Source: Lycium barbarum (taxonomy: Eukaryota; Streptophyta; Magnoliopsida; Solanales; Solanaceae). From it: 64,000 nucleotides of DNA. Below the pieces are notes generated by a model. The model saw nothing but the letters and a program-made list of their open reading frames with translations. It searched no databases and was not told the origin of the DNA. Made by a program: the position numbers and the translations under genes. Each line of letters starts with the position of its first letter. Within the stretch, counting starts at the first letter, position 1. This document shows positions 58,076 to 64,000 of this stretch, one piece after another. The stretch spans positions 80,744,307 through 80,808,306 of the forward strand of contig NC_083339.1 in assembly GCF_019175385.1 (NCBI RefSeq), written 5' to 3'.

Positions 58076-59998
58076 TCAAGGATAGTACTTTTTCAAGAAC
58101 TTCGAGTTGATAGGACCGATCCTCAAGCCATCCGCATCAACAAGTTTGTAAGCGCCACTTGAATATGCTTCTTGTATGACATATGGTCCATCCCATTTTG
58201 AGGTGAATTTTCCCCCAGACTTATGGGAAACGATGACGGGTCTTCTTACTGCAAGGACTTGATCTCCCACTTGGAAGGACCTTAAGCGAACCTTTTTGTT
58301 GAAGGCACGAGATAGACGGGCTTGATAACATTCAAGATTTTGTTGAGCCTCCAGCCTTTTCTCATCAAGTTCTTCTAACTCTGCAAGACGCAATCGAGCA
58401 TTTTCCTCTTCGGTGAGCCCTTCTTGAATAGCAAGTCGTAAAGAAGGTATTTGGCGCTCAAGTGGTAGGACTGCTTCAACTCCATAAGCAAGCGAGTACG
58501 GGGTTGCTTGCGTTGGTGTGCGGTAAGTTGTCCTATATGCCCACAAGGCTTCTTCCATTCGTTCATGCCAATCCCTTTTGGACTTGGAGACAACCTTCTT
58601 CAACAAGTTACACAAAGTCTTATTGAACGCTTCAGCTAGACCGTTGGCGGCGGCATGATACATAGAAGATTTACGCTGCTTGAAGCCGAAGAGATCACAA
58701 ATTTTGTTCATCAATTTGTTATCAAATGGCTTGCCATTGTCCGTTATTATGTAACGAGGAATGCCGAAGCGGTAGATGATGTTTACTCGGATGAAGTTCG
58801 CAACATTCTCCTTCTTCACTTCTTTAAGAGCGACAGCTTCGGCCCATTTTGAGAAGTAATCAGTTGCAGCCAAGATGTACAAGTGTCCACCAGAAGATTT
58901 CGGTAACGGACCAACGACATCCAACCCCCAAGCGTCAAATGGCCAAGATGCGACGGTCGGGTGTAATGCTTCGGGCGCCTGATGTATAAAATTCGCATGA
59001 AACTGACAAGCCTTGCATCTTCGAGCATAGTCCAAGCAATCTTTCACCATCGTTGGCCAATAATATCCCATCCTTTTTATATGGAAGTGGAGCTTTGGTC
59101 CAGATTGATGTGATCCACATACTCCTGAATGTGCTTCTTGCAAAGCTTCGACTGCTTCATCCTCCCCCAAACATCGCAAGAGTATCCCCTCAAAAGATCT
59201 TCTATATAAGGTATCCTTGTAGTAAAGGAATCGAGGTGCACGACGACGAATCTCAGTTCTTCTTCTTGAGTCTTCTGGCAGTATCCCATAACTTAAGTAG
59301 TCAATGATGTGTTGTCGCCAGTCTTCCTTTGAAGCTTCAGAAACAGCTACGAGATGCTCAAGCTCACTTTCCGCGCCTTCATCCTCATTTGACGGAGGTA
59401 CTACCCATTTTTGACAGATAGTCACTTGTGTTTGATCTGGCAGAGTAAGCGCTGAAGCTAGAGCAGCTAAAGCATCGAATTTCTTATTTTCTCTCCTAGG
59501 AACATGCTGAAGAGTCACATCACCAAGCCATCCTATCAATTTCTGAGCATAACCATGATAGGGGAGTAATTCAGGCTTCTTGACTTCGTAGCTTCCCAAG
59601 AGTTGATTGATCACCAACTGAGAGTCACCAAAGACTTGTAACTGCAACTGCTTCATGTCGACGGTCATTTCAAGTCCAAGTATTAGTGCTTGATATTCAG
59701 CGACATTGTTGGAGCAACGTTGTGTCAAAGTAAAGGAGTATGGTAGAACTTCTCCCTGTGGAGTAACAAACACCACACCAGCACTAGCTCCATCACTTTG
59801 TGCAGCACCATCAAAGTACATTTTCCACGGAGGTTGAATTTCAACGACCATTGCATCTTCGTCGGGAAGTTCATCGGTTAGCTCCCAGTCATTAGGTATC
59901 GGGTGATCTGCTAGGAAGTCTGCCAATGCCTGTCCTTTTACAGCCTTTTGAGGGATGTATGTAATTTCAAATTGTTTGAAAATGGAGATACCACCTTG
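58076..59998 (-). pseudogene. Tat pol: second (archaeal-type) RNase H plus integrase, open frame
   Basis: This is an uninterrupted frame of about 640 codons. Numbering from position 59926: the second RNase H is at about 33-160, with MYFDGAAQ (D39), NNVAEYQAL (E77), FGDSQLV (D101) and KKFDALA (D151), so all four acidic residues are present. The integrase zinc finger is HSGVCGSH (266, 273) with CKAC (304, 307). The catalytic core has GLDVVGP (D336), ITDNGKPFDN (D396) and LAEAFNK (E432), the D,D35E spacing. The C-terminus contains FQVGDQVLAVRRPV and GPYVIQEAY. The frame is upset just upstream (about 59985-60000) relative to the first RNase H. Individually this module still looks intact. Confidence 0.9.
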
Positions 59999-60605
59999 CT
60001 AGTCGATCACTGAGGACTGGTTTTGACATCACAAACTTGATGGGATTTGCTCTGGAAATGAGGTTAACACTATGAGCTTGAAAGTAGTGGTTCAGCTTTT
60101 GAATCGAGACGACTAGTGCCAAACACAACTTTTCAATTGGCGTGTAATTCAGCTCATTAGGTGTCATCATTCTGCTCAAGTACTAAAGAGAATTTTCTTT
60201 CCCTTCGCTATTCTCTTGGGACAACAACGCTCCAACTGACCTTTCTTGTGCTGAAATGTACAGTATCAATGGTTTTCCAGGTACAGGGGCAACTAGAACT
60301 GGAGGCTTCATTAAATATGACTTGATATTCTCAAAGACATTAGTACATGCTTCGTCCCACTTAAAAGGGGCGCCCTTCTTCATGAGACGACTTAATGGTT
60401 GGAACCTCCCAGCTATATTCGAAATGAATCTCCTAATATAAGCTAGCTTCCCTTGCAGACTTTTTAACTCATGAATATTTCGAGGCTCGGGCATTTTCAA
60501 AATCGCATCAACTTTGGCTTGATCAATTTCGATTCCTCGATGTCGAACAATGAAACCAAGGAATTTTCCAGAAGTAACTCCAAAGGAACATTTCAATGGA
60601 TTCAT
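59967..60605 (-). pseudogene. Tat pol: RT connection and first RNase H
   Basis: Two frames meet at a stop near 60182. 60605-60183 has the post-RT thumb region (CSFGVTSGKFLGFIVRHRGI, SLQGKLAYIRRFISN) and the start of RNase H (PLILYISAQERSVGALLSQE). 60179-59967 has the rest (YTPIEKLCLALVVSIQKLNH, SDRLARWYLHFQ). The stop between them and the shift at the end inactivate it. Confidence 0.85.
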
Positions 60606-61605
60606 TCAAAGTTGATATCTCCGAAGTCGCTCGAACACCATTCTCAGGTCTTGCAAGTGGTCGCTCCTCTTTCTTGATTTTACCACCAAGTCATCCACAT
60701 AACATTCAACATTTTTGTGGAGCAAATCATCAAAGATATTCTGCATAGCCCTTTGATATGTGGCACTAGCATTTTTCAAACCAAAAGGCATCACTTTGTA
60801 ACAATAAATACCCTTGGGTGTACGAAATGCAGTAAGCTCTTCATCTTTTGGTGCCATGCGAATTTGGTTATAGTCGGATGAACCATCCATGAAAGACATC
60901 ACCTAGTAACCAGTGGTAGCATCAATCATCAATTCTGGGATGGGAAGCGGGAAATCATCTTTAGGGCATGCGTTGTTAAGATCCCCGAAGTCAACACAAA
61001 CTCGAATTTGGCCAGTCTTCTTTTTTCACGGGGACGATACTTGAAATCCATGTAGGATATTTAACTTCACGAATAAAGCCAGCTTCAATGAGTTTGTTGA
61101 CTTCATTTTCGATTGAAGGAACCAAATCTGGTCTAAAATACCTTTGGGCCTGCTTAATAGGACGGGCACCATTCTTGACCGCCAGATGATGGATTGCTAC
61201 TTTGGGATCTAATCCAGGCATCTCTTTATAACTCCAAGAAAAAACACCCCTATATTCTTTGAGTATTTCCATGTAAGTGTCTTCTTCATCACCTGTTAGA
61301 AAAGCACTTAGGTAGGTGGGCCCTGGGTCTTCATCAGTACCAAGATTAACTTCTTTCAAAGAGTCTAATGTGGTCTTCACCCCTTCTTCAAGTTCTGGAG
61401 GAGCATCTTGATCCTCTCGAGGATCGCCATTATTGAAAGATATGTGGTAACACGAGGAGATGACCTCCAACTTCTCGGAAACCTCTATCTGAAATGAAGT
61501 ATCTTGATCACTTTGTGCAGTAATATGATATGAAGAACCTACACTTTCCTCATCTTCGTCTCGCTCCTTGGTATACACTACAGTGTGAGAATTTTCTTTT
61601 AGCAC
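60606..61605 (-). pseudogene. Tat pol: reverse transcriptase, broken
   Basis: The N-terminal part (61605-60991) holds the pre-RT linker and RT start: MEILKEYRGVFSWSYKEMPG, IKQAQRYFRPDLVPSIENEV and PTWISSIVPVKK. A frameshift at about 61010-61025 follows, in an A-rich run. The palm continues with an in-frame stop near 60903: DGSSDYNQIRMAP, MPFGLKNASATYQRAM and the catalytic YVDDLVV. The catalytic motif is intact, but the gene needs at least two repairs to be open. Confidence 0.88.
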
Positions 61606-63365
61606 TTTTCCACAAGCTTTGTTTGTCGTCTCATTCTAGAAGGAATCAAACTCTGTATATCCCTCTGGGTTCCAGGCAAAGCAAGCGCTTTCACGTTTTG
61701 ATAATCTCTGTGGAACTTGTTCTTCCTTTTCTTCTTCAGTTTTAACGGCCCTAATCTCTCAAATACAGAAGCTTTTGTGGCTGACTTTCCAAGACGATCA
61801 AACACTAAAGGCCTTTTGTTGAAAACAATAGACTCATCTTCCACAGTGATGTAGTTGATACTTGCCCTTCTTATGGATATGCGAACTGGCGGAGGTTGTT
61901 TGTATCCCAAACCTTTACGTGATTGCATCATGCTAGCTCCTGATGGAAGTTTCCCTAACTTTGATGGCTCGTTGGGGTTGTACCCAGCTTTGACAAGTAA
62001 CTTGTAAGCATTTGGATCAAAGCCTTCATTTGTACGTTTTGTAGGGAGTGCCATATTTTGTGGCGGATTCTGAGCCACGAAGTCTCCAAGTAACTTTGAG
62101 GATAAATTTATCGCATCAATTCGTCTGATGGGAAGAGTTAGTCCCCCTAGCATATTTTCTTGAGCTTCAGATGGTTGACCTTCCTTTTTCTTCAACTTTG
62201 GAACATAGCAGAGCACGGGAGTTGTCTTCTTCTTCTTCAAAGACACGGTTTTCCCTTTATTGGGACTGGAGTGCGACACCTCAGCACCAACTTCAACTTT
62301 TCCAATAGTCTCATCAGCTTTTTCAGTTGCGATCTTATCACTCTTGGTCGTTGCGATGTCATCGACTTTTACTTTTTTCGCATCGACGAAGTGTGACTCT
62401 GCTTCAGTAAATGGCTTATCATCAACAACTATCTTCTTTTCGACATTGCCTTCGAGATACTTCAAACACTGATAGTAGGAGGATGAGACAACTTTGTTCT
62501 CGTGTATCCATGGCCTACCAAGCAACATATTATACGAATTGTTTGCGTCGATGACATGCATCCAAGCACTTGATCGCAAATCTTCGATGGTGATATCTAC
62601 TTTGACGACACCTATGGCTCGTTGCCCCTCTTGATTGAATCCTTGTATCATCAAGCGGCTTTTAGAAAGTTCTTCAGTTGTGATGCCAAGTTCCTTCATT
62701 GAACAAATAGGAAGAATGTTAACTCCGGATCCATCATCTATCAATATTCTGTTTATCCTCTTCTCGAGGGCATAACCCACCATGTACAATGGACGATTAT
62801 GTAGTGTTTCACCAAGTAGAAGATCGTCATCTGTGAATGTGATTCTTGTATCACATGTGTGTACCTCTTTCGAAGAAGATTCAACAGGCTTTTCAGATGA
62901 TGACAGAGACAATATTAGTAGGTTTTCATCATTTGCTTCCTCTTTATCAGTATTGAAGCATGATGCCTCAATGTTGTCTCGAGCAGTCTTATTGTGGAAC
63001 CAGCTTGGTAGGAATTCCCATAAAGTCACAGGACGTCGTGGTTCTTGGTGGTAGTTCTCCTCCACTTTTGCTTTCCTCGAACGCTCAACTGATTTCTGCT
63101 TTGTTGGTCTTCTAACCATCATTTTCCCTGTTGGTTGTTTAGATGATTCTTTTCGTGGACTTGTTTTACAGCGTCTCCGCCTAGTCACCAGAATCCAACC
63201 TTTATCATTGGCTTCATCAACTTGGGTTCTATCTTCCTCCAATGGTCCTCCCTCATGTTCTTCAAAGTTGTATATCTGGACCGGATCGAAAGAGCCAAAG
63301 GTGATAGAGACTTGATTCGAACTTGCCTTCTCATCATCAAGCAGAATCTTATTTTCATTAGCCAA
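61599..63365 (-). pseudogene. Tat gag-pol: aspartic protease region
   Basis: A 588-codon frame contains RILIDDGSGVNILP at about residue 206-219, the DDGSxVN form of the retropepsin site typical of the Tat group. Further on are GRPWIHENKVVSSSYYQCLK and FDPNAYKLLVKAGYNPNEPS, conserved between protease and RT in these elements. It is continuous in frame with the zinc-knuckle segment to the right except for one TAG (63368-63366). The nominal first codon is TTG, so this is not an independent gene. Confidence 0.85.
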
Positions 63366-63623
63366 CTACATAACTTTGTCCTTGAAGACAAAGCACTTCT
63401 CAAGAGGGTGACCCACAAGTCGATGATACTTGCAATAGTTCGGGTCGTTTGTTCGTCCAGCTTCATTGGGCCGCTTCATCTTTGGTAACTCAATGAGATT
63501 CAACTCAAGTAGTTCATCAAAAATTTCAAGGACATCAGAATCCAGGAAGGGGTATTCTCTTTCTTGCATGTCCTTCAAGGTAGACTTTCGGCTTTTGTTG
63601 TCTTGGAAGGAAGTTGCTTTCAT
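63366..63623 (-). pseudogene. gag: Tat gag C-terminus with zinc knuckle
   Basis: The frame contains NDPNYCKYHRLVGHPLEKCF, a CCHC-like knuckle (C..H....H....C) typical of Tat-group Gag, then FKDKVM and a TAG. Upstream the frame has no proper start. It belongs to the same polyprotein as 61599-63365, separated by that single nonsense codon. Confidence 0.8.
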
Positions 63624-63676
63624 ACTCTACTTCTTGCTCACCTTCGTAGTAAACTTTATAGGTGCGGCGTTGACGT

Positions 63677-64000
63677 TCATGATTCTTTATTATCACTCTT
63701 GGGGACGAACTTGCTCCATTTCTTGGGTTCCTGCTTGTCCTTTCCTTTGCGAGGGTCGTAGACAGGCATTACTTCATTCCCAGTGGAAGACATGCTCAAC
63801 TCCATGTCATGAGCACGAGTAGCTAGTTCTTCAAAAGACTTTGGCTTAATTCCTTGCAATATGTAGTGAAGCCCCCAATGCATTCCTTGGATACACATCT
63901 CTATCGCAGAAGCTTCGCTGAGCCTATCTTTGCAGTTTAGACTCGCATTTCTCCATCGGTTGATGAAATCGATAACTGGTTCGCCTTTCCTCTAGCGAGT
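63677..64000 (-). pseudogene. gag: Tat gag capsid C-terminal part, cut by window edge
   Basis: From the window edge the frame reads RKGEPVIDFINRWRNASLNC, then SAIEMCIQGMHWGLHYILQG and SFEELATRAHDMELSMSS, the conserved end of the retrotransposon_gag domain in this group. An in-frame TAG lies just inside the edge at about 63992-63994. The rest of gag is outside the window. Confidence 0.8.

Larger units (their letters stand above)
54124..64000 (-). mobile_element. Tat-lineage gypsy retrotransposon, 3' LTR to gag, truncated by window edge
   Basis: The order on the minus strand is gag, zinc knuckle, protease, RT, RNase H, a second RNase H, integrase, a long 3' untranslated region with tandem repeats, polypurine tract and LTR. 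The extra RNase H and the repeat-bearing 3' UTR are traits of the Tat group (Retand, Ogre and relatives). In-frame stops and at least two frameshifts make it inactive. The 5' LTR is right of the window, so borders and age cannot be measured here. Confidence 0.85.

Overview
The window is plant nuclear DNA. The base composition is AT-rich, coding density is very low, microsatellites are long, and most of the sequence is Ty3/gypsy LTR-retrotransposon material. A (TTG)n-tailed RTE-type LINE, Stowaway-like MITEs and LTR families of this style suggest a Solanaceae genome, but I infer the family and cannot name a species.

Layout. 1-856: end of an LTR that enters from the left. 857-4943: intergenic, with a possible small gene and a MITE. 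4944-8033 (+) and 8140-11939 (-): two solo LTRs only 106 bp apart, each with its own 5-bp target-site duplication (TSD). 11962-12686: 5'-truncated RTE LINE with a long TSD. 12710-15779: intergenic, with a possible broken gene. 15780-18977: solo LTR. 18978-22870: intergenic, with MITEs and repeats. 22871 to about 28045: an old LTR split by a younger solo LTR at 23716-26594. 29348-31505: a solo LTR of a more diverged family.

The only convincing host gene is a 2-oxoglutarate/Fe(II)-oxygenase-like gene on the minus strand. It has three exons (53246-52816, 35421-35088, 34282-34055) with consensus GT-AG borders and one continuous 330-codon frame. Its first intron is 17.4 kb long. A chromovirus-type gypsy element with an internal pol deletion (37163-51512, TSD AAAGC) lies in that intron, and a second, younger gypsy element (37319-48307, TSD AGAAA, 3485-bp LTRs) is inserted inside one LTR of the first. 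The younger element has nearly identical LTRs but decayed coding sequence, and its leader carries a full-length 5S-rRNA-like segment.

From about 54124 to the right edge lies a minus-strand Tat-type gypsy element: an LTR with a TATA box, a roughly 3 kb 3' untranslated region with two tandem-repeat arrays, then integrase, two RNase H domains, reverse transcriptase, protease and gag. It runs out of the window and is broken by stops and frameshifts.

Nothing here forms a conventional pathway. The biology is repeated LTR insertion and LTR-LTR recombination around one gene that still has an open spliced frame. The most unusual signals are the covarying tandem hairpins shared by all complete Tekay-like LTRs, the 5S-like sequence inside a retroelement, and the oxygenase-like protein, which appears to lack its iron ligands and to end in a membrane anchor.
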